DNA of 64,000 nucleotides from Pseudocercospora fijiensis CIRAD86 (GCF_000340215.1 NW_006921537.1:3331685-3395684); one strand, 5' to 3'. Positions 34,695 to 48,479 are shown, counted from the first letter of the stretch. Made by a program: numbers and translations. The notes: generated by a model from the letters alone, not told the origin.

Positions 34695-37646
34695 CTACGA
34701 AACAACCTTCTCCCTCAACATCCCAACAAACATCGCCCCAGAAACCCCCTGATCAGCACGATCCTCCACCAACATAGTCTGAGCCCAAAGTCTCAACGAA
34801 GGCTCCCCATCCTCTCGAATCAAGTACAGAGGCGGGACGACAATACTACCACAACCCTTACCGCGGTGATCCCTCGACTTCTCCGTGACGGCGCGAACGC
34901 GCTCGTTCATTTCCGTGTCGAGGACGGGCAGAGAGGTTTTGCCTTGCTTGAGTTGGTTTTTGTCTTCGATGCCGAAAACGTCGTTGATGAGCGCGGGCAC
35001 GGCGTCGCGGCCGAGCCAGAGGAATTGTGTTTGCCCGTCGTCGATGAGGTATAGGCCGTATGGGACGATGTTGCCGGATGTGAGGTTGAGAGGGGGAGGC
35101 ATGACGATTGCGCCTGTTTCCGCGTGTGGAAGGCCGGCGTCGTCGGGCATGTCATGGAGGGAGTACATTCGTGGGTAGATGTACTGCATTAGGAGTGGCA
35201 GTGGCAATGTCGAGAGGAGGCAGAGAGCAGCGCTGCGAAGATCTGTTGGAATCTGAGCAGATTTGCGGAGGCCGAGCTGCATCTTGTTAGTACTCGCCAT
35301 GAGAAGGAAGATATACGTCGACTTACATGTTTCATGAGGCCAAGGAAGAGCATGGGCATTGCGCGGAGGTTGGCAGGAAATTGTAACCCACCACCGCCCA
35401 TGTTGCCACCTCCAAGCTCTTTCTTGTAGGTCTGTAGTAATTCGACGAGCTTGCCTTGTAGTGCGTCGCGTGCAGCATCGAGACCACTGCTCAAAGCTCG
35501 CTCGACAGCCTTGTGTGCAAAATAGTGCGTGATAGCTTGCTGATCGGCAGATGCATAGACATCCGCCATGTTCTGCGTTACAGGTATGCTGAGCGTCATT
35601 ACGCGAATGCGTCTCTCGCCATTGCATGTGGTGTGCAGCACACCCACTTGCAGGCATGCGAAAGCCTTTGTAACGCTTTCATCGATGGCGATTTCGACGA
35701 CGTATGCTTGATCTCTTGGCATTGCTGGGAATGCGCACAGATCACTCGATCGGTTGAAGAAGTTTCCGTAGAATGCACTTGGTCGCAGTCCTGTGGTAGT
35801 GCGCACACGCAGGACAGCCTCCAGTCCGATCTCCGAAGATAAGTAGTCGCTGAACTCGGTCGCGAACTTGATGGCGTCTTCTGTCCTCGCGGCGTTCCAT
35901 GCTGGGTAGAAGTAGGTCTGACCACCCGTGTATCTTGGCAAATTGCTCAAGCTAGCCACATCCTGATACTGTGCGCTAAACAGGAACATGTCGATCGATA
36001 CTTGGGTCTTGCTGCACTCGACGGCAAAGCTCTTGTAGAAGCTGCTCTGCGTCTGAAGTAAGCTGTTTTCTTTTGAAGTGCCGAGCAGCTTCTTGTCTTC
36101 CCGCATGTCAAGCTTGCCGAAACCAACATTCGGCAGAGTCGCGGAGAGGACAACCATCTTTCCGCCAACATGACTGATCAGCTTGTGGCCTGCACGGAGC
36201 GCTGAACCCATGGCGGAGCTGTAATTCGTGGTGTTGGCGAACATGCCCTGTAACTTGCCCAGGAAGGCCTCGATGTTCGCTCGACATTCCGTCAGATTGA
36301 CCAGAAGATCTTCCGGAGTAGGCAGGAAAGGCTCATCGAGGTCGCTCACCACCAGCATCTTCGCATCATTGCTCTCTCCGCCATCACGAGGAATGCTGAA
36401 GTAGTGTAGCGAGCTGTCTACGGCCATGAAACCAAGTCGCGTTCTTCGGTCGGTGTTTGGTATCCGATCAAGACTTTCCAAAACACATCTTGCAGCTGTT
36501 GCCAAAAGCCCGCTTGTAACACCAGCATAGCTTACGTCGAACAAGAAGAGGTAGATCAGTGGTTGCGGCGCTCGGACCATGTACTCCTGTGGTGCAACAA
36601 ATTCGCTGACTGCGTAGTTCAATTCTGGCCGTTGCCATCGGTCGACTGATTGCTGCTTCACGCTGTCCCAATCAAAGCTTTGCGGAACATCATTGGTGAG
36701 ATTGCACATGTTACATCTCCATCGATGAGAGTGGTCCAGGAAGCTCGCAAATGGATTCATATAGGTCCTACATCTTCGGCATCGTGCAATGACTTGGTCG
36801 TATTGCACTGGAACATCATCCTCGGAGTCGTGAAGAGCGGCATAGGGCTGAATGATCAAAGCAAAAGGCAGCTTGCTCTTCTTGAGAAGTGAATTCGTAG
36901 CTGGCATGGCGTTGAGTGTGGATCGCACATACTTTGGTGAGCAGTTGGCATGTGGCGAAGGTGTGACAGATGACTATCTCAAATTAGCAATGAGCATTCG
37001 GAAAACTGTACACTGAGATGCTCACATTCGGAGGCAGAATTATTGGAGGCGGAGGTTGATCCAAGTCGGTAACGTGGAATGGCTGGCCTTGCATGCTGAT
37101 GTCCACAGGCTGGAGAGGATTTAGCCGCATCTGCACGCCTTGTTGCTGCTGAGGTGGCATCGGTTGTGGAGGTTGTGCTCCTCCCATTCCCATCTGTGCA
37201 AACTGCTGTGTCATGCCAGCGACTCCCTGCTGAGGCATGGGAGGCTGTCCTGGGGTAGGGTAGCCAGGTGCTGGAGGCTCATATCCTGCCTGCGCGCCAT
37301 ATGAAGGTTGTTGATATCCGCCTTGAGGTACAGGGCTGCCAACATTTGGATCGCCATATGCTGGCTGCGGAGGCATGCCATATCCAGGCTGCTGTGGTGC
37401 TGCTGCTTGGCCAGGATAGCCATAACCTCCCATCATCGGCGGCTGCTGACCTGGATATGGCGATCCCGCTGGAGGAGCTCCTCCAGATATCGCATTTCCA
37501 CCTGCGCCGAACTCATATGCCTGCCCAGCATATGCGCGCTTCTTCTTTCCAGCTGTGCCGCTCGCTGGTTGTTGTGCGAAGCCACCATCTTGACTGTATT
37601 GCCCATCTTCGGGGTTTGGCGGCCCGTCTTGGTATGGAGCAGCCAT
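34695..37646 (-). CDS. sec24: SEC24, COPII coat cargo-binding subunit, three exons
   Basis: Cytosolic coat protein that pairs with SEC23 and selects cargo at ER exit sites. Exons 37026-37646, 35327-36973 and 34695-35282 (introns 52 and 44 bp, donors GTGAGC and GTAAGT) give 951 residues, the usual size. N-terminal 200 residues are Pro/Gln/Gly-rich with repeated YG and PG pieces, as in other SEC24 proteins. Then come the zinc finger (CRRC...CNMC), the trunk domain ([28 protein letters not shown]), the beta-sandwich and helical domains ([30 protein letters not shown]), and the gelsolin-like domain ([18 protein letters not shown]). Joining exon 2 to exon 3 restores [21 protein letters not shown] single-copy housekeeping gene without signs of mutation. 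Confidence 0.95.
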
Positions 37647-40600
37647 TGTGACTGGTCGCTGCGCTGAAAAGCTCTACTCTCGCTCCCTATCACCTGCTTT
37701 CGGGGTGGGATACAGTCGAGGGTGGGGATTCGGCTTTGTTGTCGCAGGCGTGGGAGACGCGCGATGTGGAATCCGATGTCGAGAAATTAGTGGTGACCTC
37801 CAGGCAGGATGTTTTGAGGTGGAGGAGGTGTGGTAACGTGGTCTGGAAGGGTGGACGAGACGATGAGATGATGGAGCTGGTAGTCATTGAGAGCTTGGAA
37901 TTCTGTAGGTTCTCACATGCACGGGACGGGGGTCCCTGCTCAACTCTGCGATTCTCACCACCACATCAACACAAATTCAAGATGAGTGAGCTGACAGGTA
38001 GTATAATGGAACGGAACAGTGTCAATGCAATTGAAAGGACAATTGATCATTCGAGGCTGCTACCTTCAAAAAGTGTCATAATACGTTCACCGAAGGCACT
38101 GCCAAGTCTAGCTGCTAGAGTCCGTGAAAGGTGGCAGCAACGTCGACAGATTGGTGCCTTATTGGTGCCTCGCAGAAGGGTCTGGACGGAATTGCAGCCG
38201 TCAATCAGCCTCCATCAAAAAAACCATCAGAGGTCGACGATTTACATCGTTCAAAATTGCGAGTTCGGTAGGCAGTGCTTGCTTTCTAAGTAATGCAGGT
38301 ACCAGCTCATCCAGGTTCTTTTTAGCACCAGGAACTACTTCATAAGTTTCGGCCAAATCATGGCAGTGAGCATTTCTTGCTGATGCTACACATACAGTAG
38401 GCGAAGTGAAAGTGCGCGACCGCCGACAACCTACTGAGATATGGAGAATTCTAATTGTCAGCACGCACACACACGACTGCTCGTCATCTTCCACTCGAAT
38501 GTCCTTCGAGGCATATGACGATTCCTGCTAAGATTCGAGATGGGAGGATGATTGTGGTAGCGTCACAGCACTTCACCACTCAGTGGTCCTTTGCACGCAA
38601 AGAAACACGCGTCTGGGACCTTTGGCGGTTGGCAGTAGGGCAGCCTGGGCCCTGGGAAGTGGCGACGAAAGACTAGGACACAGCTTTCGGACGAGTACAG
38701 TCCTTCAGTACAGGGTAAGAAACGTGTCAGGGACAATACGAGTCAGCTCAGCATACTTAAATCCTAAACTGATCCAAGAGGTCGGTACTTGGCAACGTAG
38801 ATACTGCTAATAATTCCAAAGAATTCAGTGGCATGCAGCGGCGACGTTGCGAATGTAGTCAAGCTTTTGTGACGATTCATGTTCCTGAGAGAAGGAGAAG
38901 AAGGCTGGTGACACGAGGAGATGTTTAGTCTTGACAACGGTAGAATAGTCTATCGTCGGGCAAGATCCATGTGATAATGAAAGTGAAAGAGACGAGACCA
39001 ACTCTTTTTCGACTTCACTGCTGCTCTCGTCTCATTCCTGTCATACCGACCAACCAATCTCTTTGAGCGGCACGAATATGCAACAATTTTCTTCAGCGCT
39101 GCGGTGCGAGCACCAGACTGTTTCCGTTTCGCTACCAACCCGCAAACGGATATTGCTTCGAGCTGCAGGTGTAGCAAGGTGTCGACCGTGTCGTGAGCCT
39201 CGCCATCCTCACAAACTATGTTGGTTCCCGGAAGCCGGCGCGCCCTGATTAGAAATCCTCCTGTCAGGAAAATGCATGTCTGCATGTCGGTGTACAGTAC
39301 GTATAGCATAGTACGTCAAAAGCCGCCGCAAGCGAGGGAGGGAGATGGATGGCTGGTCGCTGGTCGCCGTTGCAGTATCCGCACACGGAACCGACGAGTC
39401 AGCGCCGGCACGATCACCATCTTCATTGCGATTCAGGCCCCTCACATCACGGCGGCAAAAAACTATAAAACCCTCCTGCAAGACCATTGCGACATTTGTG
39501 AGTGGTGGCTTGTCTGTCTGACTGCTGCCGAACACTTTCACCTGCAGCAGAAGAGAGAAAAAGAATAATGTCTGACGTCTCAACGTCTTTTGATCCAAGC
39601 ATCCTCGTCTCGTATCGTCGGGACGGCAGCTTTCATTGGGTACCTGGCTAGATGTACATCTGTACTCGCCCTTGCAGGATGCGATTGCTCTAGCACGGCT
39701 AGCCTGCGCTTATGCACACCATGCGCTAAGCCGAAGATCCATTCACTGGAAACGAAACCTCGATTGGTGTACAGAAGTCGTGGTTGATTAGTTCTACAGT
39801 AAATAAAGAATGCGAGGTGTAGTGAAGTATCACTGCATGCTGGCATGACCGTGAGTTTACTTTTCGGAGTCCGCTGGGAGAAGGCTGGTGAAGGGTGAGG
39901 ATAGTGTTCGCTGAGCGAGACGAAACGGAAGTCTGTCACCTGAAAGCTTGGCCTTCCGACTGAGGGTCTTACGACCACCAAGGTCGGAGCGGTGTGGAGT
40001 ACAGACAACGAACAGCATTCTCACGATACGATACCTATGGAGTAGTACCTTACAAACACTCTACGCGATGTCACACTCCGTCACACTCGTCACCGCCCAA
40101 GCTGACACGTTTGAAGGAGAAGCTATCATCCCAGATCGGGTGTTTCAACGACGTGTGTTGGCTGGCCCCGAGATGTGGCATGTAACGGAGTCGGAAGGGT
40201 AGATGGCACTGCGAGTGCGAGCTACGGGGAGGCGCAAGTATATCTAGCATACGGGCGTAGAGGTCGATGCCGAGTTCGCTGGTGTTGTGCGAGGTGCGGA
40301 TCAATAATGCAGAGCATGTGTCTGGCGAGTGTTGATGCGGGGCGCGAGGGGAGGGCGTGCGAAGTTCCCACGCGCGTGTACCTGACAGGACCTGGCTCTT
40401 GCTAGAATACAACTGGTGGTTCCGTCTGAGTTTGTGGACTAGCGAGGTACCAAGAGATGCCCACCACATCTTTCCCAGCCAAGGTATGAGTAGCCCGACG
40501 ACTTCCGAGCACGCAGCCAGCATCATGTGTCGGTGTCGGAGGTTGCGCCTGAGACGTGGCCGGGAGTAGTCGTCGCAGCCAGGAACAGCGTGGTAACTTA

Positions 40601-40778
40601 CGGCGGTAGAGGCGAGAAAGTCTTGTCAGTCAGGTGCAGCGTGTTTCTCTTCTCACACGGACCCGATCTGCGAGGCGTATTTTAACCTACACACCATCCT
40701 TGCACGCCACAGAGAACCCCACCGCGCGAGCCTCCCCTCCACCACCACTGCACTGCACACATGCACGCATTCTGGCTG
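37647..40778. other. 3.1-kb region without a supported gene
   Basis: Composition is normal (CA and TG are common), so it is not RIP-mutated. Open frames of 60-185 codons occur in several frames on both strands, but none has a recognisable domain, a convincing start or codon pattern. It holds the SEC24 promoter on its left side. The right end is the target site of the Mutator-like element. I see no tRNA, no long inverted repeat and no tandem array. Confidence 0.5.
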
Positions 40779-40793
40779 CTTTCTGACGCCTGC

Positions 40794-40827
40794 CAGTATA
40801 ATACCTAAAGCGCTAGCAGTACGCCAC
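40794..40827 (+). repeat. MULE left terminal inverted repeat
   Basis: 34 bp beginning CAGTATAATACCTAAAGCGC and ending CGCCAC; exact reverse complement of 51908-51941. Confidence 0.95.
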
Positions 40828-41270
40828 CCTGGGTGAACCCGAAATAGAACATCGCTGACTAAGACACGGAGCGGTGGTTTCTACTGCCGTGGCCGTCCGG
40901 CGCGTAGACGCGTTTGTTTACTGTTTCCTATATTATCGCCCTTACTGCCGCTTGTAGTAGTATACGCTTTATAGAAGGTATTATTATCGCCGCCTTATAT
41001 TTACTCGCTCTTATTATTATAATAACACTATCTCTATTATATTATAGCTTCCGAGACCTTGTTATCGCCGCCGCTGCTACTACCGCTGCCGCCGCTATCT
41101 AGTACTATAAGAGTCGTATTAATCGTTACTTCTACGACTAAGCGGCTATCTATAGCGAGCCTATTAAATTTAGCGGAGCGAGACGAGATTATCGACTATC
41201 TCGTTAATAACTATAACGCGTCGAAGCCTCCTCCGGTTAAGCGTATTTAGTTACTAAATACTAGTAATAA

Positions 41271-41466
41271 TATTAGAGCTAAAGAGGCTATACGTAATTA
41301 GCATGTAATTAGGCCGAGTAAAGCTAGGGTCTTAGTGCCTTAGGTAGGGCTTGGCGCTTAGCGTTAGGCTAACTCTCCTACCTTCCTCCCTCTCCTCCTA
41401 AATCCTTATCGAATACTACTCGTACCTACTACTACCCTATCTACTTGCTAATATACCCTTCTTATA
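41271..41466 (+). repeat. GypA 5' LTR (copy 2)
   Basis: 196 bp, tattagagct...cccttcttata. Same length as 48224-48419, differing by a few transitions. TG...CA ends have become TA...TA here. Confidence 0.95.
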
Positions 41467-44400
41467 TAGTATTCGATCTACCCTTTAAGGGCAGTAGCTA
41501 GATAGTCCTTATTTTAAGCTTTTAGCGGTATAGCTATAATAACTAATCTAACTATATTGCGCCCGAAGAACGGGACCTATACGTACTATTCTATCGAAAC
41601 AACCGTACTAATTATTAAGCAAGGCCTTCTATACGGCCTATTATACCGAGTTAATCGCACTAAGCCGATATCTACTAATTCCGCTACATCCGCATCTTAG
41701 GGGCCTATAATATATTATTAGTATTACCCCTTATAATAGCGGGCTTATTACGAAGCAATAATAACCGTGCTGCCGCTAGCAGCGCTAGCAATAACAACGC
41801 TAGTAGCACAGTTCCCGCTAAAGTGCCTACTAAAGTGCCTCCTACTAAAGGGCCTACTAGAGAGCCTATTAAAGAAGAACCTATAATTCCAGGTAACGAC
41901 CTAGAATTGCCTATCGACGACATTCTTAATAATATTGTTAACCGTCGATATAGCTAACTAGCCTTTAGGCCCTAGCTAGTAGCGAGACTTTAAGAAGCTA
42001 CCTAAAACAGGCTTACTGCCCTACGTTAAGAACAACAGCTAAAGGATAATCTCCTCGAGATTCGCCGCCTTTAGGAGGCCCTAACAACTAATACTAAGCC
42101 GATAGTAGGGCCTTCCTCGCTATCAGTTCTAGTCTAAAAGAAGGATGCTAAACTTAAGGACTGCACCGTGTTTAATAGCTCTAGCCGAAAGCAGTATAAC
42201 GACTACATCCGTAACTATAAGCTTAACTAGCGCAACGTACTAAGAGCGCTACTAGACGACTATTCCTTAGTCGTATACGCTATACAGTATATTAATAGCG
42301 ACCTAAAGCGTACATAGGATAACTATTTTGATTCCCTTTACGACTAGACCGCTGTTTAGTAGCAAGACTATAAGACTATTATACTAGACACCCTTAGAAA
42401 CCCTATACTAAGGCAACAACACGCTTAGGACTAATACCTTCGAGCTAAATAAAAGACTAATCAATCGGCTCGCTTATTTGAGGCCTATTTAAAGACCCTC
42501 GAGGACGATTTGCTAGCTAAGACCGACTCTATCTAGATTTCCGAAATACGCCCTAAATTGCGATAGGAATTAGTCCTTAAATTGGACCGCCGCCGTGTGT
42601 TTAAATAGACCAATCTTATACGCATTTAATTTATAGTTAAAGTCGAGACTATAGAGCGTACAGTATAGCTCTAATAACGGTTAGAATCTAAGATACGCCT
42701 AGCTACCTATCGTAGCCGCGGAGGAAACTAAGGTTCCTACTAGAACAATAGTACTAACAATAGGAATAGTAGCAACGACCGTAGGAGAAGCCGTAGCCGA
42801 CGGCTATATAGAGGAGGCCGTAATAGGGGCCGTAGAAGGGGCTCGTATCTCTATAATGCTAACCGCTCGACTAATAATAGCAGTAATAATAGCTACGGCA
42901 GTCTACTAACCGGGTTGAAGTGCTTTAATTGTAATAGCACTAGCTATCTACTAGGCTAATGCGACAAACCTAAGGACTAGGCCCGAATCGACCGTGCTAC
43001 CGCTAAGCACCGAAAGTACCTCTTAGCAGCTAACGCTACCCCTATAGGCTAACCTTCGAAAAAAGAGTAAGCGCCGCACTAACTATTAGCCTCGTACGGC
43101 GTAAGACTATCGACATTGTGCTAGCTATTACTCGTACCTGTCTTATATCCAGGCCTAACACTAACTATAAGACTAAGGTTATACTAGATCTAGGAAATTC
43201 AGTTAGCGCCCTTATTAGCTATCGCCTAGCTAAGCAATTAGACCTTCGACAACTGCCTAGGACTAACCTGCCAACCCTTGCTTAGTTTAATAACGCTCGG
43301 CACTTAACCTATAGGGCCTACTATATCTATATAGCCCTAAAGGACGACCTCGGCAATAAGCGCCTGCTAAACTTTACTGCCTACGCGGTAGATATAGACA
43401 GCCTCCTATCTAAGATTATTATTAGTAACCCTATTCTTAAGTACTATACTATAGTTATAGACTTAGGCAGTTAATAGTAGCGATTTGGAATCGCTAGGAA
43501 AGAGGACATTAAATATATCGATGTTAGCGAGTGCCCTAACGATATTAGGGTCCTATTTATCGGCAACCTAATACCTGCCGTAGCTAACCTAACAGTCGAC
43601 CTATTAGGCGATAACGATAAGCCTATGCCCCCTAATAGCATAGACCCTAATTAGCTTGCTCGTATACCGGAGCCTATTCGAGAAACCTATATTAATGTGT
43701 TTAAACACTACTTAGCATCGATATTGCCTATATTTAAAGAGACGGATTATAAGATTGATATTATAGAGGGCAAGGAGGTCCCTTTTGGCCCCCTCTACAA
43801 CCTTAGTAAACGAGAGCTTGCTGTATTGCGTAAGTACCTAGAGGAAAACCTAGCTAACGGTCGCATTCGGTATAGTAACAGCCCTGCTAGCGCCCCTATC
43901 CTGTTCGTACTAAAGAAGGATAGTAGCCTACGTCTGTATATTAATTATCGTAGGCTTAATACTGTTACTATTAAAGACCGCTGCCCACTTCCTCTTATTA
44001 ATAAGACCCTCGATCGCCTTTCTAGTGCTTACTACTATACTACATTAGATATTAAGGACGCCTATTACCGCATCTGTATCCGTAAGGGCGATAAATAGAA
44101 GACAGCCTTTCGCACTCGTTATAGGCATTTCGAGTACTTAGTTATGCTATTCGGCTTAGCTAATGCCTCTATAACGTTCTAGTCCTACATTAATCGGGCC
44201 CTTTCGGGCCTATTAGACTATCTCTATATAGTTTACCTAGATAACATCCTAGTTTACATACACTTACCTAACATTACGGAGTACTAGGCTATAGTCCGTA
44301 AGGTGCTCGATCGCCTACGAGCCTATAGACTATATTGTAAGCCTTCTAAATGCACCTTTGCTGCTAAGGAGGTGTCCTTCCTTAGCTTCCTCGTATTAAC

Positions 44401-47400
44401 TAAGGGTGTTAAGGCTAATCCTAACCGGATTAAGACTATTACTAAGTAGCTAACGCCTACTAGCATTAAGGAGCTTCAATTATTCCTAGGTTTTGCTAAC
44501 TTCTATCGTCGCTTTATTAAGGGCTATTTACGACACGTAATGCCCCTAACTAAGCTTACTAAAACTAAGGCCAACCCGAATAGAGAGTTTAAATAGACTA
44601 ATAGAGTATAAGCCGCTTTTAACGGTCTAAAGTAGCGCTTTACTAAAGTCCCCTTGTTACACTATTTCGTGCTAAACAAGCAGATCCGAATTGAGACTAA
44701 CGCTTTATAGTTCGCTATATCGGCTATTATGTCCTAGCAATTAGATAATAACTATTACTAGCACCCGATTGCCTTCTTCTCGAGGAAGATAATCGATGCT
44801 AAGCGTCGCTACGAGACCTACGAGCAAGAGCTCTTAGCTATTGTCGAGGCCTTTAAGTACTAGAGGCATTACCTCGATAGGGCCTAATATACGATACAGG
44901 TCTATATAGACTATAACAACCTCCGTAGCATTACTAAGGTTACTAGAGTCATAGGTCGATAGGCTAGATAGGCCGTCTACCTCGCTAGGTTTGATTTTAA
45001 TGTGTTATATCGGCTAGGCGTAAGCAACCCTACTAATAGCCTATCGAGGCGATCTAATTACGACAGCGGGACTTAGCAATCTATTAATTTATTGTTTCTA
45101 ACCCTGCAGTATAAGATTGCTATAGCCCGTATTATTAATAAGTACGCGCAGAATAAGCGGCTTACCGGACTCCGCGACGGCTTGAAGTATGTTAATGCTC
45201 TTACTATATTAATAGTGCGTATTAAGGCAAGAGCTAAGGATACAGATAGGAGAAGTTATAATAACTCCCTAGTCGATATCGCTATATATAGTAACAGCGA
45301 TTAAAGCACTAATGCAGTTAATCCGGCTGCTAGTGCTATTAGATATATATAATGCGTACCTCGTTTAACAGCGAGGGTGCTATTAAATAACCTTGCAAAT
45401 AGGGATAGTTAATCGTTTATAGATAAGCTATTACGGGCTTAGCAGAGGGACGCCTTTGCTGCTAAACGTATAGACAAGCTTATAAGTAGGCGAAAGACTC
45501 GATCTAGTAAGAGTAATTAGTCGATCGACGACAAAGGTTACTTAAGGTTTAAGGGCAGATACTATGTCCCCGCTAAACAATCGATTAGACAAGAACTTCT
45601 TAAGCGACACTATAATAGTAAGCTTGCCGGTTACTATAGTATAGAGAGGTCGTACGAGCTACTATCGCGTATATACTACTAGCTAAATAGTAAGCGGGAT
45701 ATAAAGGACTACGTAAATACGTATGCCGTGTGTTAACGAGTTAAAGCACCTAAGCACTTGCTATTTAGCGAGTTGTCTTCACTCCCTGTTCTAAAGAAGC
45801 CTTTTGCAGAGCTTATAATAGACTTTATTATAGGTCTTCCCCCTACTAAGCGAAGAGGAAGCAAAGACGTCTTTAACGCTATACTAGTTATTATAGACCG
45901 ATTCACTAAGGGTGCTCGCTACATTCCTGCTCGCAAGGATTAGACTGCTATTAATATAGCAGAGGCGCTATAGACTAATATCTTCTATACCTATTAGGGA
46001 ACACCTAAGGGGATAGTCTCTAATAGGGGCTCGACATTTATATCGCACTATTAGAGCGAAATATACCTATAGCTAAGACTGAAGCATCGGCTATTAACAG
46101 CCTTCTATCTATAGACTAACGGTCAAACAGAGAGACAGAATGCCACCCTACAGTAGTACCTACGTAGTTATATTAACGAGAATCCTAAGGATTAGGTCAA
46201 TCTCCTATAGCCTACAGAATTCGTATATAACAACAGTATATACTTATCAACCAAGGTTTCACTATATATAGCTATAATAGGTCAAAACGCCGCGTTGCTA
46301 TAAGATCTATTTACCTCGCTCGAGGCCGAGCGCAAGGAAAGGGAAGCGCGTTAAGTACTAGAGACACTAGCGGTAATAGAACGTGTCTAGAAGATGCGAG
46401 AAATCTATGCTAAGATAGCTAAGAAGTTAACAAAGGCTTAAGAATACTAAAAGGCCTACTACGATAAGCGTTATACACTAATAACCTTTAAACAAGGCGA
46501 TATAGTTATGCTTAGTACTAAGAACCTCCGCATCCGCAAACACCTATCGCCTAATAGTAAAACAAGGCCCAAGCTCGCACTAAGATACATTAGCCTATTT
46601 CGTATCCGAGAACCGAAGGGTAATGGCCAGGCCTACTAGTTATAGCTTCCACCTTATTATACTATCTATAATACCTTCTATATCTCCCTCCTTAAACTAT
46701 ACTACTAGCGCGAAGGCGATAAAGCACCTACTAAATCCGAGGACATACTAGCTAATAGCGAAGAGCTGTAGTCTATAGAACGTATCCTAAAGCATCGGAC
46801 TAGGCAGGGCAAGAAGGAGTACCTATTAAGATAGTAAGGCTATTTACCTAAATAGGACTTATAGGAGGCTAAAGACTCGTTTGAAGATATAACTAAGTTG
46901 TTAAATAAGTATTAGACTAGCGTAAAGAACACAAAGAAGGCTAAGAGCTCATAATGCCTATAATGTTACTACTAAGCCTAGGAACAATGCTACCCCCGGG
47001 GTGCTATTAGCTAACTAATTAGAGGCAAGCAATTGTTAGCAACAAAGGACAATAAGACTACACTACTAGGGTAAACGCGCACTAAGTGTTAATAAGCGCG
47101 CTATAACGCGTTAACTATTCGCTACTCTTCTAGGAAACTACCTCTCTACTAACGCGCCCTATAGGTCCCCCTCTTGTTCCTTTATTCTATCGAGGCTTTA
47201 AGGCCTAGGCAATCTACGAGGACGGCGCGCGCGTAAATGGCGATAGTAATAATAACGACGGCGCGGCCGGCGCGGCTATATTAGTAACAGTGTTGCGGAG
47301 TATACTACTATTTAAGAAAGGAAGGACATCGCTATGTTAGTAACGGTGTTGCCGAGTTATTGTTAGTTAAAGAAGGTAAAGTTAGCGCTAAGACGACTAG

Positions 47401-48223
47401 CGCTGCTATTATTAATATTACTTACTATTATCGCTACGCCTATAGATATAACCTTACCTATACTACAAGCCTAAGGCACCTTTAATTAAAACTTTGATTA
47501 AAGCTTTAAGCCTATTAAAGGTTTAATCAAAACCTTAAGGCTAAGTCAAAACTTTAACTAAGTTAAAAGATTAAGCGACTAATAGACTGACTAAGGGCAA
47601 AACTATAGAGCTAAGCTAGCCGGGGTCGATCTTGCGGATAATAGGTTACTCCTCGATCTATCTAACCCTTTAAGCGAGGCGAACCTCTACTACTGCACTT
47701 ATAATAGCCTTTACCTATAGAAACTAGACGAGCTGTGTTTTTTGAAAAGATAAGATAAGATTAACACTTAAAGGCTGCTAAACCTAGCTAATTAGGGCTA
47801 GCGAAACTACGAATAATAAGAACAACCCTCGGAACGGACAAACCCTCGGAGCGGACATTTCTAGGTCTTTTAGAGTAGACGTAGAGAACTCGGTACGATA
47901 TTACTTAGAGCGGAGGTAGGGCTGCAATACCTCGTACGTCTACCTATTATAGTAGGGAAGACGCGCTCGTATTATAATTAGTCGAAGGCCCTTAATTCTT
48001 ATAGATATATATCACTTTATAGTTTATTATATATAGAGATAGCGTAGTTAGAGTTGTATATTGTATTGTTTAGAGGTAAGGTTTAACATAGTTACATAAT
48101 TAGGTAGTTAAGTGTTTAATTTAGTGCGGGCTAAGCAGCTTATTAGACTTGCTAAGTTAGCGGCAATAGAGGTCGTAGAACATAGACAGGCTACGAGGGC
48201 GCGGCCTTTAGAAGGGAAGCGTA

Positions 48224-48419
48224 TATTAGAGCTAAAGAGGCTATACGTAATTAGCATATAATTAGGCCGAGTAAAGCTAGGGTCTTAGTGCCTTAGGTAG
48301 GGCTTAGCGCTTAGCGTTAGGCTAACTCTCCTGCCTTCCTCCCTCTCCTCCTAGATCCTTATCGAATACTACTCGTACCTACTACTACCCTATCTACCTA
48401 CTAACATACCCTTCTTACA
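48224..48419 (+). repeat. GypA 3' LTR (copy 2)
   Basis: 196 bp; still ends in the original CA (cttcttaca), whereas the 5' LTR reads TA there, so the end assignment is secure. Confidence 0.95.
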
Positions 48420-48479
48420 AATAAGGACTAGGCGTTAGAGGATAGTAAGGACGACGGCTATAGTAAAGAAGGCGACGAA

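Larger units (their letters stand above)
41271..48419 (+). mobile_element. GypA copy 2: full-length Ty3/Gypsy chromovirus, RIP-inactivated
   Basis: Complete 7149-bp LTR retrotransposon inserted in the MULE transposase frame. Two 196-bp LTRs (41271-41466, 48224-48419) are flanked by AATAA (41266-41270, 48420-48424). The primer-binding region starts at 41467 (tagtattcgatc, a possible TGG start after RIP), and a polypurine tract (agaagggaag) sits at 48210-48220. Plus-strand remnants in order: gag with a CCHC knuckle whose His now reads Tyr (about 42920-42965); protease; reverse transcriptase (43697-44300, including [21 protein letters not shown]); RNase H; integrase with an HHCC region (about 45600-45745) and the DDE domain (from 45758, ELIIDFIIGLPP); and a chromodomain (about 46750-46880, SIERILKHRTRQGKKEYLLR). 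RT YLDD is YLDN and the second integrase Asp is Asn. Non-functional. Confidence 0.93.

Noticed and set aside
37736..38293. 185-residue plus-strand ORF upstream of SEC24
   Set aside because: No recognisable domain, and frames of similar length exist on the other strand; likely chance in the SEC24 promoter region.
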